The notes: generated by a model not told the origin, from the sequence alone. A DNA stretch of 36,974 bases from GCA-020343675 sp964462945 (GCA_964462945.1 CAYWZW010000054.1:1-36974); one strand, 5' to 3'; shown: positions 1 through 8,317, counted from the stretch's first letter. Numbers and translations: made by a program.

Positions 1-2064
1 TTTTATCGGCAGCGGAAGCCCTTTTTTATTAACACGCTTAAGGAACCGCCATTCGGTCCATTGCACGATTATCTTGAGGCCCACTTCCAGGAAGTTCATC
101 TGGCTTTTTCCTATTTTCGGGGTATCAGCGGTGCGCTGGCAGCCGAACAGGTACGCCGTAAACGCTCTGCTGAATCGGCGAATCCCCAACCACCTTCTGT
201 TGAGGAGATGTCTCAGCTACAACGACAACTACTGGCGCAGCGTTCAGCATCGGAAAGTGCCGGCAATTTGCTTAACCTTGACAACGGAAGTTCCGAGCTT
301 TTGCATTCATATCTCAAGCAGCAAACCAAAGCCTCGCGGACCGAATTGCAGCAGCTGGAGCAAGAGTACGACCAAAAAAAAGAACAGATGAGTCTTCATG
401 AGAACATGCTGAGCGAATACAAGCGTAAGGGCTCGGCCGCCACGCTGGTGTTCGGCTTGCATTCAAATACCCATATGACGCAGTCACCGCGGGAGTGTTC
501 CGATGCCGTCTCAAACATAGTCAAAGAACTAAACGATGCTCATCGCTACCAGGTCTGGCAAAAACTGAATGGTGGTCGACTCAGCATCTACATAGAGGAG
601 GCAAAAGAGCCGGTATGGACGTGGCTTGAGGAATGGCTTGGGGGGGCACTTTCACCATGTCAACTGGCCAGATTTGCCCAGGAATTCAGATTGCTGCAGG
701 AGACATTGATCGAACATACGATGGTGACCGCCAACGAGGACATCCTGGTTGACGGACACGTCAAAGACGATCAGAAGTTGCTGGCTGCCTGGGTGGTCTC
801 AACCATGATCAAACGTCTGGATCGAACCGAAAACGCCGCCGCGCCACTAAAGGATCTGCCGGCCGAAATGATGCCGGTTCGACTCGGACTATTAATGGCA
901 AAAGGCGAGGTTACCCACCGGCATGGCATCCTGCCGGCGGCACGTTTTGACCACCTCTATATTTCCGGAACAACCGGATCGGGCAAGAGTTTTACCGGAC
1001 GAGTTCTTGTGGAGGAATCAGCCCAATACGAAAATTTGAATATTCTGATCCTTGACCCTCGCAACCAGTCCGTCGGCCTACTGGTACGTGAAGACAGGGA
1101 GTCCGTGTTATCTCTGTATCCTGATTTCGAAATGGAACCTGCCCAGGCCAGAGGTTTCTCATTTCGCTACTTCTCGCCGGGCCAGGATCTCGGAGAAGAG
1201 CTGCCAGACGATTTGTCTGAGTTCTCTGAAGGGCGGTCCATAGTGAGTTTCAAGGGCCTCAATGACCACCAACGATGCAGCCAGTTTGCCGACATCCTTG
1301 AATCAGTTCTGGAACGTCTTTCCACCGGCGAATCGGAAAGCCTTAGACTGCTGGTTGTAGTAGAAGAGGCCCATCAGTTCACAAAACAACGTACCGATAT
1401 GGAGGCAAAACAGGCGGCTCAACGCGCAGAGAACGCCATCGATAGATTCTTACGCGAGGCCCGCAAGTACGGTGGCTGCGCTATGACCATCAGCCAATCG
1501 AATAAGGACTTCTCTCGAGATTCGGCATCGGTGCGACAAAACACCAATACGAAGGTGTTTATGCACAACAGCGACCGGGAGATTGATTACGCTTCATCTT
1601 TCATCGGCGATGGTCGTCAAATCACCAGGCTCAAGCCGGGTATGGCAATCGTGTACAACCCCCTATGGGGAGCAGTCACATTGAAAGTACGACCGCCTTT
1701 TTCGAAAGTCTGGGATTTCAGTCTCGAAGAAACGCGCAGAATCTTACGTCCGGGCCAGATCTCCCAACCGACTTTATCGCCGGACGGCACGAGATTACTG
1801 ACCCTGATGAAGGCCCACACCGCTGGAAATGGTGAGGCAATGAATATGACTGAGTTAGCTGCCAGTTCTGGCATCAGCAGCAATCGCCAACTCAATCAGC
1901 TTGTAAAAGAACTCGAAGACGGCCGGTATGTACGGACTCGCAAACTTCGCATGCCCGGCCAGCCCCGGATTGTGGAGCCAATTTCGTCCGAAGGCGCGGA
2001 CAAAATGCCGGGCGATAGCCGGGCGGAAGCCGGACAAGAAAGACAAATAGATGCAAATGGGTGA
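1..2064 (+). CDS. HerA/VirD4-like DUF87 ATPase, 5' end cut by window
   Basis: The frame is open from base 1 to the stop at 2062-2064, so the gene very probably starts outside the window; the TTG at 61 is only the first possible start inside. A charged coiled-coil-like stretch (about nt 340-430) precedes a P-loop ATPase core. Walker A GTTGSGKS lies near nt 967-990 and Walker B LLVVVEEAH near nt 1348-1374. A SQSNKDFS segment near nt 1493 fits the end of a HerA/DUF87 motor. The C-terminus (about nt 1790-1980) resembles a winged helix. Family knowledge: such ATPases are hexameric DNA pumps used in conjugation, DNA-end processing (with NurA) and several defence systems. Which role applies here cannot be read from the sequence. 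It is the first visible gene of a tight plus-strand run (6-bp gap to the next gene) in an integrative element. Confidence 0.8.
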   Translation, partial: FYRQRKPFFINTLKEPPFGPLHDYLEAHFQEVHLAFSYFRGISGALAAEQVRRKRSAESANPQPPSVEEMSQLQRQLLAQRSASESAGNLLNLDNGSSELLHSYLKQQTKASRTELQQLEQEYDQKKEQMSLHENMLSEYKRKGSAATLVFGLHSNTHMTQSPRECSDAVSNIVKELNDAHRYQVWQKLNGGRLSIYIEEAKEPVWTWLEEWLGGALSPCQLARFAQEFRLLQETLIEHTMVTANEDILVDGHVKDDQKLLAAWVVSTMIKRLDRTENAAAPLKDLPAEMMPVRLGLLMAKGEVTHRHGILPAARFDHLYISGTTGSGKSFTGRVLVEESAQYENLNILILDPRNQSVGLLVREDRESVLSLYPDFEMEPAQARGFSFRYFSPGQDLGEELPDDLSEFSEGRSIVSFKGLNDHQRCSQFADILESVLERLSTGESESLRLLVVVEEAHQFTKQRTDMEAKQAAQRAENAIDRFLREARKYGGCAMTISQSNKDFSRDSASVRQNTNTKVFMHNSDREIDYASSFIGDGRQITRLKPGMAIVYNPLWGAVTLKVRPPFSKVWDFSLEETRRILRPGQISQPTLSPDGTRLLTLMKAHTAGNGEAMNMTELAASSGISSNRQLNQLVKELEDGRYVRTRKLRMPGQPRIVEPISSEGADKMPGDSRAEAGQERQIDANG

Positions 2065-2070
2065 TTAGAA

Positions 2071-2313
2071 ATGTCCGTAAGTAGCGCAAAACAAAGAGAA
2101 TACCGGAAAAAGCTTTTGTCCGACCCTACACACAGGCCCTCTTTTGAACGCATATTTGATGGGGTTTCATTCGGAGATCGTGATTCGGCCGGATTTGACT
2201 TCAGGCGCCTCAATCTGATTGCGTCTGGTTTGAGCATCGAGAAAACCAGAAAGTTGTCGTTGGGGTATCGACAGACACGGATTTTGACTGCTCGCCGGGA
2301 AGGAGGCAGCTAA
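2071..2313 (+). CDS. small conserved-context hypothetical protein (80 aa)
   Basis: This is an 80-residue, basic, soluble protein with no signal peptide or membrane segment. I do not recognise a family. It starts with ATG 6 bp after the ATPase stop and ends 2 bp before the RuvB-like start, so it is probably translated with them. The C-terminal half is Arg-rich (KTRKLSLGYRQTRIL), which would allow nucleic-acid contact, but that is inference only. Confidence 0.6.
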   Translation: MSVSSAKQREYRKKLLSDPTHRPSFERIFDGVSFGDRDSAGFDFRRLNLIASGLSIEKTRKLSLGYRQTRILTARREGGS

Positions 2314-2315
2314 GA

Positions 2316-3290
2316 ATGAATGAACGGGACACCATGAAAGATGTAAACCAGATGAAGATTAGCATTCTGGCGCATGTATGTGGTCAGCCTCAGGTTGTGG
2401 AGGCCCTTGAGGTCTACCTGCAGGCCTACTTCAATACCCGGGCGAACTCGGGCGACCGCGACTTATGCTTTGGACCGATCCTTCTTTCAGGCCCCAGCGG
2501 CACCGGTAAGACCCTGGTTGCCAAGGTCCTTCATGCCGAACTGGGCAACCTCAAACTAATCCAAACCAACGGTGTGACGCTGAACAAACAATGTGAGCTG
2601 TATGCAGTTCTGTTTTACGCCGACGCCAACACCACAATCTTCGTTGACGAGGCTCAAGGAATGAATGCCAAGGCGCAGTATGTACTACTGACAGCGATCT
2701 CGGAGAGGGCCATACACGCACACGGCAGAGATCTCCCTCTGCCCAATTTCACGTTGATATTGGCTACGACCCACGAATACCTGTTACAGGATGCGCTGCG
2801 GAATCGGATGAGACTCACGTGCCGATTCGATTACTATTCGGTGGAAGACCTCACGCGAATCGTAGGTCAGCGAGCCGAAGCTCTGGGCTGGCGATGCGAG
2901 TCGGATGAAGTCTTGAGACTTGTCGCTGAACGGGCCAAAAGGACACCGCGGCTTGCCGTAAATACCAACCTGCAAACCTGCTGGAACGTAACAACAAGTC
3001 ATGGCCGCGATGTGATCACATTAGAAGACGCCACGGAAGCGTTTCGGCTTCTGGAGGTCGATGAGCTCGGGTTGGACAAGCAGGATCGCTCATACTTAAA
3101 GGTTCTGCTCGACCGCGGTCCGTCATATCTGGCTGTACTGAGCTCGATGTTAGCGTTGCCAAACCAGACCATACAAAGAAATATCGAACCGTATTTGTTC
3201 AGAGAAGGCTTTGCTATAAAGGATAAATCTCTGCGAAGGACGCTTACGGAGAAAGGAAGAGCTCACATCAGCAAGACCTACGACCATTAA
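2316..3290 (+). CDS. divergent RuvB-like AAA+ ATPase (324 aa)
   Basis: The order of motifs follows RuvB, the Holliday-junction branch-migration motor. Walker A GPSGTGKT is at residues 59-66, Walker B FVDEAQ at 109-114, and a sensor-1 segment LPLPNFTLILATT at about 140-152. The LRNRM segment near 161-165 holds the probable arginine finger. A C-terminal winged-helix part (about 250-320) keeps the VDELGLDKQDR and IEPYLFREGF patterns typical of RuvB. Overall similarity looks low and the usual RuvB N-terminal tail is shortened, so this is a paralogue and not the housekeeping gene; no ruvA or ruvC lies beside it. AGGAGG at 2301-2306, 9 nt before the ATG, fixes the start. It sits between the HerA-like ATPase and an HTH gene in one operon of an integrative element, which suggests a role in element DNA processing or maintenance. 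Confidence 0.8.
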   Translation: MNERDTMKDVNQMKISILAHVCGQPQVVEALEVYLQAYFNTRANSGDRDLCFGPILLSGPSGTGKTLVAKVLHAELGNLKLIQTNGVTLNKQCELYAVLFYADANTTIFVDEAQGMNAKAQYVLLTAISERAIHAHGRDLPLPNFTLILATTHEYLLQDALRNRMRLTCRFDYYSVEDLTRIVGQRAEALGWRCESDEVLRLVAERAKRTPRLAVNTNLQTCWNVTTSHGRDVITLEDATEAFRLLEVDELGLDKQDRSYLKVLLDRGPSYLAVLSSMLALPNQTIQRNIEPYLFREGFAIKDKSLRRTLTEKGRAHISKTYDH

Positions 3291-3314
3291 TTGAAATACA
3301 GGAGTAATGGAAAA

Positions 3315-3779
3315 ATGTACCAAAATAGCGGACTTGAAGCGGTTTGTTCAATAAGTAAGATGGCGGACAAGCTCAACCTTTCCAGGCCAAGGTTCTATCA
3401 GTTGCTGGAACTGGGCGTGTTTCCTCCCCCAGTTTATTGTCCGTTCACTAAACGCCCTTTCTACCCGTTGGAACTGCAAAATAGATGCCTTCACATACGC
3501 GAGACCGGAATCGGCCAGAACGGCATGCTGGTATGGTTCTACTCTCCACGAAAAAGGAAGAACCAGTGGAGGGCAAAGAACGCTGAAAGTGCAGGTTTAG
3601 AGCATTTCAGGAAGTTTGTCCCTTTCTTGAAGGAATTGGGCATCAAAGCAACCATTGTCCAGATACAGGACGCGCTAAAGATGTTGTTTCCGGAAGGATT
3701 GCCAGAAAGCCGGGATGACAGTCTTATCGTTAAGACTCTGTTTAGGCATTTCAAACCGGAGCGTATGAATGATGTCTAA
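3315..3779 (+). CDS. HTH DNA-binding protein of the integrative element
   Basis: This is a 154-aa protein. I chose ATG 3315 (GGAG at 3301-3304) over the in-frame TTG at 3291. The N-terminus (MADKLNLSRPRFYQLLELG) has the form of a MerR/excisionase-type helix-turn-helix. It is followed by a P-rich segment and a probable second helical part at 100-150 (FRKFVPFLKELGIKATI). It follows the RuvB-like gene by 24 bp and closes the first operon. A regulator or accessory DNA-binding role is inferred; the exact family is not recognised. Confidence 0.6.
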   Translation: MYQNSGLEAVCSISKMADKLNLSRPRFYQLLELGVFPPPVYCPFTKRPFYPLELQNRCLHIRETGIGQNGMLVWFYSPRKRKNQWRAKNAESAGLEHFRKFVPFLKELGIKATIVQIQDALKMLFPEGLPESRDDSLIVKTLFRHFKPERMNDV

Positions 3780-4146
3780 TTGCCGTATAAAAGGTGTACA
3801 AAAAGGATGATTAATTGTTGTCTAATTTCCAAGAAAATCATTTTGGCAAAGCACCCCCGCGGGCGGGGAACGAGGTATGCTTGGCCACATTTCTTCCGCG
3901 TCTTCCTTGGCGCCAGAATAGTGCAGGATCGCCACGGTCAGAGGGCTACTGCAGCCGCATACGATACGGTGAATGTGCGGAGTGGCCGAGTGGCCGTCCC
4001 GACCAAGGACCCTGCAGTTGGAGGCAAATAGTATGGACTACCCGGCCCCGGATCGCAACGACCGCGAGGTACAGACATCAGCACGGGCATATGACCGGAA
4101 GTCTGAATTGGCAAAGAGAAGCATGATTCGAGAAAGGAGCGTCAGA
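3780..4146. other. non-coding gap inside the integrative element
   Basis: This is 367 bp between the HTH gene and the membrane-protein gene. Several short open frames cross it, but none has a convincing ribosome site or codon pattern. A stretch at 3978-4000 resembles the 5' D-arm part of a class II tRNA, but no anticodon or T arm follows. An AAAGGAG at 4133-4139 serves the downstream gene. I see no clear terminator. Confidence 0.5.
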
Positions 4147-4605
4147 ATGAGTAATTACACAATTCTTCCAGAAATCCTGTTGGCAGTCATGCTGGCGTCG
4201 GCCTTTGGGATTCTTCTTTTGACGGTATTGAAGATCGTCAGGAAAACAGGGTTGTTTCAAGGAAAAACCGCGATCGTCTTTTCGCTGTTAATTTCAGCCT
4301 CGGCTACAGCGGCGTGCGCGCAGCTACTGGTCATGCCGAACAATCCCCCAGGAGTAGAACAGGAGCGAAACATCGCCTTGAACTACTCCTTATTACCGGC
4401 GATGACCCTGGCCGGACTGATTATGATGTTGGAATTGTTCGTGATTGCGGTCACTACAGCGCCGAGCAAAGAAAACGAAGTCCCTGCCAAGAAACCTGTG
4501 CACCCATCAACGAAGCCTCTGAAGTCTCTCGGAAGGCCGAAGAAGGATAAATCGACTGAAAAGGAATCGACAGAAGCACGCAAGCCTGTGGGCGGTGGTT
4601 CGTAA
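4147..4605 (+). CDS. small three-helix membrane protein (152 aa)
   Basis: ATG 4147 is chosen because AAAGGAG lies 7 nt upstream; the open frame runs further back to 3973 without support. Three hydrophobic segments are visible, near residues 8-30, 41-60 and 82-105. They are followed by a hydrophilic tail rich in Lys, Pro, Ser and Glu (KKPVHPSTKPLK). The tail probably faces the cytoplasm by the positive-inside rule. No family is recognised. It stands alone between two regulatory HTH genes of the integrative element and could be an element accessory, such as an exclusion, defence or anchoring protein; nothing in the sequence decides between these. Confidence 0.6.
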   Translation: MSNYTILPEILLAVMLASAFGILLLTVLKIVRKTGLFQGKTAIVFSLLISASATAACAQLLVMPNNPPGVEQERNIALNYSLLPAMTLAGLIMMLELFVIAVTTAPSKENEVPAKKPVHPSTKPLKSLGRPKKDKSTEKESTEARKPVGGGS

Positions 4606-4690
4606 GACGAGAAAAATTGTTGTGTCGGCATCGATCGGATTCTGAGGGGCGCGGTGCTCGGGATGACGACCTGGCTGGACAAGGATTACG

Positions 4691-5104
4691 GTGGAAGATA
4701 GGAACATAAAACCACAACATAGAGTCCAAGACGGACAACCACAGGGGCTGAGGCGATTCCCCGGCCGTAAGCCCCTGTCGCGCGATGAAGTCGAGGCCGC
4801 ATTCAGAAACGACGCTCGATTCCCGCCGCTCCTTTCCCTCGAACAGGCTGCCCAGTTGGCCCATTTTGCGTCGAGCACCATAAAAAGGCTTGCGTCAGAA
4901 GGATTCTTTCGTAATAGTGTTAGACGAGGCAAGCCCATAGCCTTCTGGAGAGATAGGTTCATTGTGGAAGTTATGGAATTAGACAATGCGCGAAAACGCA
5001 ATAAACACTCAGAATCAGAAAATGATAGAAAGGAGAAAAGCACGAATGAAACTCATCGACAAACAGATCGTCGAAGCTACAAAGCCGACGATCTACATGG
5101 GTAA
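4691..5104 (+). CDS. excisionase-like HTH protein
   Basis: This is a 137-aa protein starting at GTG 4691 with AAGGA just upstream. Residues about 45-95 form an excisionase/MerR-type HTH: LLSLEQAAQLAHFASSTIKR followed by a wing-like FFRNSVRRGKPIAFWRDRFI. The C-terminal third is highly charged and probably disordered. Its 3' end overlaps the integrase start by 59 bp. That overlap and the position directly before the integrase fit a recombination directionality factor. A repressor of the integrase is the alternative. Confidence 0.65.
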   Translation: MEDRNIKPQHRVQDGQPQGLRRFPGRKPLSRDEVEAAFRNDARFPPLLSLEQAAQLAHFASSTIKRLASEGFFRNSVRRGKPIAFWRDRFIVEVMELDNARKRNKHSESENDRKEKSTNETHRQTDRRSYKADDLHG

Positions 5105-6245
5105 ACGAACTTACAAAAGCAAGCGTACTGGCGCTGTTCATGTCGCCGACCCGTATTGGGCAGAGTATTTTGCCAACGGCAAACAGCACCAGGAGCCCCT
5201 GGGAACAAGTAACAAGGCTGCAGCAATACGGGCGGCCTATGCCCTTGCAGAGCGTCTTGAACGAGGGCAGCAGCAAGTCCGTGACAGTAGAAGAACAATC
5301 CAGGAATTGGCTGATGGGTACCGGGCGTACTGCAATGGCCGAGGACGGGCAAGAAAGACGCTGGTCAAGTACAATGGGCAGTTGGAGCGGTTTAAGGAAT
5401 GGTGCAAGGCAGAAGGTATTCGATGGGCAAGGACATTTTCTCCAGACGATCTTTTTGCCTACAGGACCTATCTTTCCGAGCAACACAGGCTCGCCGACAA
5501 GAGCATCTACAACGAGACGATTGTCGTCAAGCAGCTTTTCAAGTGGGCCACAAAGAACGGATATCTCTCCAAAAATCTCCTGGAGCCGATCCGCTTTGAA
5601 AAGGTGAAATCGCCAAAGCAGCCTTGTTTCACAATCGAGCAGGTGGAGCTACTCATATCTAATGCAGAAAGATGGGCGGTCCCGATGTTCACTACGCTGG
5701 CTTTCACGGGTATGCGGATCGGCGAATTGCAGCAACTTCAATGGGAAGATGTGGACCTTGACAGTAACGTCATCCACGTACACCGTGGCGGCAGTGGCAA
5801 CAAACCCAAGGACAAGGAAGACAGATTCATTCCCATCCACAGCCTCAAGCTAAAACCAGTCCTTCGGTTGTTGCCGCAGAAGTCCGAACTGGTCTTCCTC
5901 ATGCCTGATGGCAGAAAGATCTCTCCGAAGAAACTGCTGGCGTACCTCAAGAACCTGTGCAGGCAGTGCGGTTTCCAGAATCCGCAACAGTACAAGGTGC
6001 ATACCTTCAGGCATTTCTTTGCCAGCTACTGTGCTCAGCAGAACCTGTCCTACAAATATGTCCTGGAATGGATGGGCCACTCCTCGAGTGCCATTCTGGA
6101 CATGTATTTCACCATGAATGACCGGCATGCTCTGGCCGCGATGAACAGCATGAGCTTCGAGGCCGAGAAAGCAGAAAGTAGGACAGTTTTAGGACAGTCA
6201 GGTCCACATTTCCAAGAAGCACTTCCGCAACCTACTCATTCCTAA
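5046..6245 (+). CDS. tyrosine recombinase / integrase (399 aa)
   Basis: ATG 5046 is preferred to the in-frame ATG at 4986 because AAGGAG lies about 10 nt upstream. An Arg/Lys-rich N-terminus and a SAM-like core-binding domain (about residues 80-165) precede the catalytic domain. The catalytic set is visible: R224 in GMRIGEL, H319-x-x-R322 in HTFRHF, H345 in WMGHSS and nucleophile Y354 in MYF. These enzymes cut and rejoin DNA at att sites through a 3'-phosphotyrosine. The gene ends 28 bp from the 3' end of a tRNA-Ser gene that faces it, the standard arrangement for an element integrated into a tRNA 3' end. No frameshift is seen, so it is probably active. Confidence 0.9.
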   Translation: MKLIDKQIVEATKPTIYMGKRTYKSKRTGAVHVADPYWAEYFANGKQHQEPLGTSNKAAAIRAAYALAERLERGQQQVRDSRRTIQELADGYRAYCNGRGRARKTLVKYNGQLERFKEWCKAEGIRWARTFSPDDLFAYRTYLSEQHRLADKSIYNETIVVKQLFKWATKNGYLSKNLLEPIRFEKVKSPKQPCFTIEQVELLISNAERWAVPMFTTLAFTGMRIGELQQLQWEDVDLDSNVIHVHRGGSGNKPKDKEDRFIPIHSLKLKPVLRLLPQKSELVFLMPDGRKISPKKLLAYLKNLCRQCGFQNPQQYKVHTFRHFFASYCAQQNLSYKYVLEWMGHSSSAILDMYFTMNDRHALAAMNSMSFEAEKAESRTVLGQSGPHFQEALPQPTHS

Positions 6246-6273
6246 GCAGTTACAGAAGGCACCCAAAAAAGAA

Positions 6274-6300
6274 CGGAGAGGGCGGGATTCGAACCCGCGG
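6274..6300. other. probable attachment site (att) in tRNA-Ser 3' end
   Basis: The 3' half of the tRNA (T arm plus acceptor) faces the integrase at a distance of 28 bp. Integrases of this type usually use the T-arm/3' end as core. The matching direct repeat at the other end of the element is not in this window, so the exact core cannot be defined. Confidence 0.5.
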
Positions 6301-6360
6301 TAAGGCAAGCCCTACACAGCCTTTCCAAGGCTGCTCCTTAAGCCGCTCGGACACCTCTCC
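6274..6360 (-). tRNA. tRNA-Ser(GGA)
   Basis: The minus strand folds as a class II tRNA of 87 nt including discriminator G. The acceptor stem pairs GGAGAGG with CCTCTCC. The anticodon stem CAGCC/GGCTG encloses loop TTGGAAA, giving anticodon GGA at 6324-6326. There is a long variable arm and a T arm with GGTTCGAATCC. CCA is not encoded. It decodes UCC/UCU serine codons. The gene is intact next to the integrase, so integration has restored it. Confidence 0.95.
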
Positions 6361-6389
6361 AAAACCTCGCACATCGTAAGTCGCACGGC

Positions 6390-6474
6390 GACCGACGACA
6401 TACTAACAACTCGGCCCGCGAGATAGGCCAAAGGCTGTCATCTCATGGGGCCAGCGGTGAGTATAGTGGCCGGA
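6390..6474 (+). repeat. 85-bp repeat, copy A
   Basis: It aligns without gaps to 6752-6836 with 69 of 85 identities by eye. The first 14 bases, the GCGAGATAGG and ATCTCATGGGG blocks and the last 12 bases (ATAGTGGCCGGA) are identical. Most changes in the last 50 bases are transitions. GAGAT/ATCTC can pair around a GCC-AAA-GGC mini-hairpin. This copy lies upstream of the tRNA on its non-coding side and precedes no gene. Confidence 0.7.
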
Positions 6475-6751
6475 CGAGCGGTTTGCAATCAATAAATGAG
6501 CAAATGGGTAAATGCGTTGACGGGTAAATAGCAGGGAAAATCAAATATCAAAACGCAGGAGTCGCCCCGCCCCAATGGCCGCAACTGTTAGCCCGCCCGT
6601 TTCTATCGTACAGCCCGCCGGCGAAAGTTCAATTAGTGCAGGAGGATGACTTCCTTTACTTCGTGTTTTGAATTTCAGTCTTGCCTTTTGGGGGTTGTTT
6701 CGAACTGGGAAATCTCGTATATCGTACGTCGTATATCGCGTGTCGCGGGCC

Positions 6752-6836
6752 GACCGACGACATACGACGGACCAGCTCCGCGAGATAGGCTAAAGGTTGC
6801 TATCTCATGGGGCAAGCGACGAGCATAGTGGCCGGA
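6752..6836 (+). repeat. 85-bp repeat, copy B (leader of the protease gene)
   Basis: This is the second copy of the 85-bp element. It ends 10 bp before the GTG start of the protease gene and its end overlaps the ribosome-binding GGAGG (6835-6839). Here the hairpin GAGATAG/CTATCTC pairs over 7 bp. It could be a transcribed leader structure or a dispersed repeat. An AT-rich palindromic stretch (6719-6740) flanks it; part of that stretch recurs in inverse orientation at about 19195-19212. Confidence 0.6.
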
Positions 6837-6846
6837 GGTTAAAACC

Positions 6847-8259
6847 GTGAAAAAAACGAACCTATCGACAATTACCATGATTCTATTGCTTGCAACGGGG
6901 CTTTGGGCGCCGGTTGCGACGGGAGAGGACCGGACTTTCGACAGGCAGACACCCGTCGTGAAAGTGTATCAGGCCACGCACGAAGCCGTCGTCAACATAT
7001 CCGGCGAGCGTCCGCTTTCGAGTTCCGCCTGGGGCGGCTTTGACTTTCCGGACATGTTCGACCTCTGGGGCCGCAGGTTTCGGGCGAAGGTGTCCGTACT
7101 GGGTTCCGGCATGGTCGTTCACGAAGACGGCTACGTGATTACTAATGCGCACGTAGTCAAGCAGGTTGGAAAAATCAAGGTCGTCTTCAGCGACGGGACG
7201 GAGCTGCCCGCGACGGTGGTCAGCGCCGATGAAAGCAAAGATTTAGCGGTCTTAGCCGTCCCGGCTGAAAAGAAGCTGCCCTTCGTCCGCCTGGGTCGCA
7301 GCAATGACCTGATGATCGGCGAAACCGTTATCGCCATCGGCAATCCCTACGGCTATGCAAACACCGTGACCAGCGGGGTCGTCAGCGCGGTCGGCAGAGA
7401 CATCCAGGTCACCGAAGGATTCTGGCTCCGCGGCCTGATCCAGACCGACGCCTCTATCAATCCCGGCAACAGCGGCGGCCCGCTCTTGAACGTCAACGGT
7501 GAGCTGATTGGAGTCAACACCGCCATCCGTGCCGAGGCCCAGAACATCGGCTTTGCCATACCCGTCGATACGCTCGCCGACAATCTCAGTCACATGCTGA
7601 TGCCGGAAGAGCTCCGCCGGGCGCGTCTGGGCCTGACCATGGGCAGGATGAAGGCAGTAGGCGAGCTCACCGGGCTGGTTGTGGATTCGGTGAGCAAGGG
7701 CAGCCCCGCGGATGAGCAGGGCATCTCAGCCGGCGATATCATCCTTGAAATCGACGGCCATAAGCTTGCGAGCGTCATAGACTTCTACGTCAAGCTGATG
7801 GGCAAAGAGGTCGGCGAGCCGATAGAAGTGAAATACGTGCGCCCGACGGACGCCCGCTTGGAGACCCGGACCGTCAAATTGACGATGCAGCCCAGGCCGC
7901 TGCCGGACGGCCGCGAATTCGTGAGCCGGTTTTTTCAGATGGACGTCTCAGAGCTGACCGAGCCGGTTGCACGAAAGTTCGATTTCGAGAGCGCCTATCC
8001 CATACTAATTGTGACCGACGTACAATCAGAGGGGATCGCTCACGAGGCCGGCCTGCTTGCAGGAGACCTGATCTTAGAGATAAATGGTACGACGGTACGC
8101 AACGTGAAAGAACTCTCGCTGGAAATGGAGAAGGTTAATGAGGCCGATACGGTGGAAATCAAGATCATGCGTATCACCGTCGGGGTCTTCGGGCAAGTTC
8201 AGCGGCAGTACATCGCAAGACTCAAAGCGCAAAGCACCAAGTCCGTCGGCTACACTTAG
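6847..8259 (+). CDS. DegQ/HtrA-type periplasmic serine protease
   Basis: This is a 470-aa protein starting at GTG 6847 with GGAGG at 6835-6839. A signal peptide covers about residues 1-26. The trypsin-like domain carries the full triad: H102 in TNAHVV, D132 in SKDLAVL and S209 in NPGNSGGP. Two PDZ domains follow, near 265-350 and 385-460. HtrA proteases degrade or refold damaged envelope proteins, and the PDZ domains control oligomer state and substrate entry. The SSSAWGGFDFPDMFDLWG segment at 58-75 is the usual LA-loop-like insert. The next gene converges on it. I leave the symbol blank because DegP, DegQ and DegS-like members are not separable here. Confidence 0.93.
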   Translation: MKKTNLSTITMILLLATGLWAPVATGEDRTFDRQTPVVKVYQATHEAVVNISGERPLSSSAWGGFDFPDMFDLWGRRFRAKVSVLGSGMVVHEDGYVITNAHVVKQVGKIKVVFSDGTELPATVVSADESKDLAVLAVPAEKKLPFVRLGRSNDLMIGETVIAIGNPYGYANTVTSGVVSAVGRDIQVTEGFWLRGLIQTDASINPGNSGGPLLNVNGELIGVNTAIRAEAQNIGFAIPVDTLADNLSHMLMPEELRRARLGLTMGRMKAVGELTGLVVDSVSKGSPADEQGISAGDIILEIDGHKLASVIDFYVKLMGKEVGEPIEVKYVRPTDARLETRTVKLTMQPRPLPDGREFVSRFFQMDVSELTEPVARKFDFESAYPILIVTDVQSEGIAHEAGLLAGDLILEINGTTVRNVKELSLEMEKVNEADTVEIKIMRITVGVFGQVQRQYIARLKAQSTKSVGYT

Positions 8260-8267
8260 GCGACTGA

Positions 8268-8313
8268 ATGAGTAGATGCGTTGATGAGTCCACGCATATA
8301 CGCATTCACTCAT
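8268..8313. terminator. inverted repeat between convergent genes, possible bidirectional terminator
   Basis: The 14-nt arms 8268-8281 and 8300-8313 pair (ATGAGT..ATGCGT with ACGCAT..ACTCAT) with one mismatch, around an 18-nt loop. It lies between the protease stop and the stop of the convergent DUF1080-PHP gene. There is no clear T-run, so a terminator role is only likely from position. Confidence 0.4.
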
Positions 8314-8317
8314 CTCC

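Larger units (their letters stand above)
6361..6846. other. 486-bp intergenic region between tRNA and protease gene
   Basis: Apart from the two 85-bp copies, this region holds a simple ATGAGT/AAATG-type stretch (6492-6530). That stretch resembles the inverted repeat at 8268-8313 after the protease gene. I see no reliable coding frame and no clear consensus promoter. Confidence 0.5.

Noticed and set aside
3978..4050. tRNA-like 5' arm (GGAGTGGCCGAGTGG)
   Set aside because: No anticodon stem, T arm or acceptor partner follows; probably chance or an old fragment.
6417..6474. Known riboswitch class in the 85-bp repeat
   Set aside because: Compared by eye with cyclic-di-GMP, THF, fluoride and glutamine classes; no core match, so kept only as an unnamed structured repeat.
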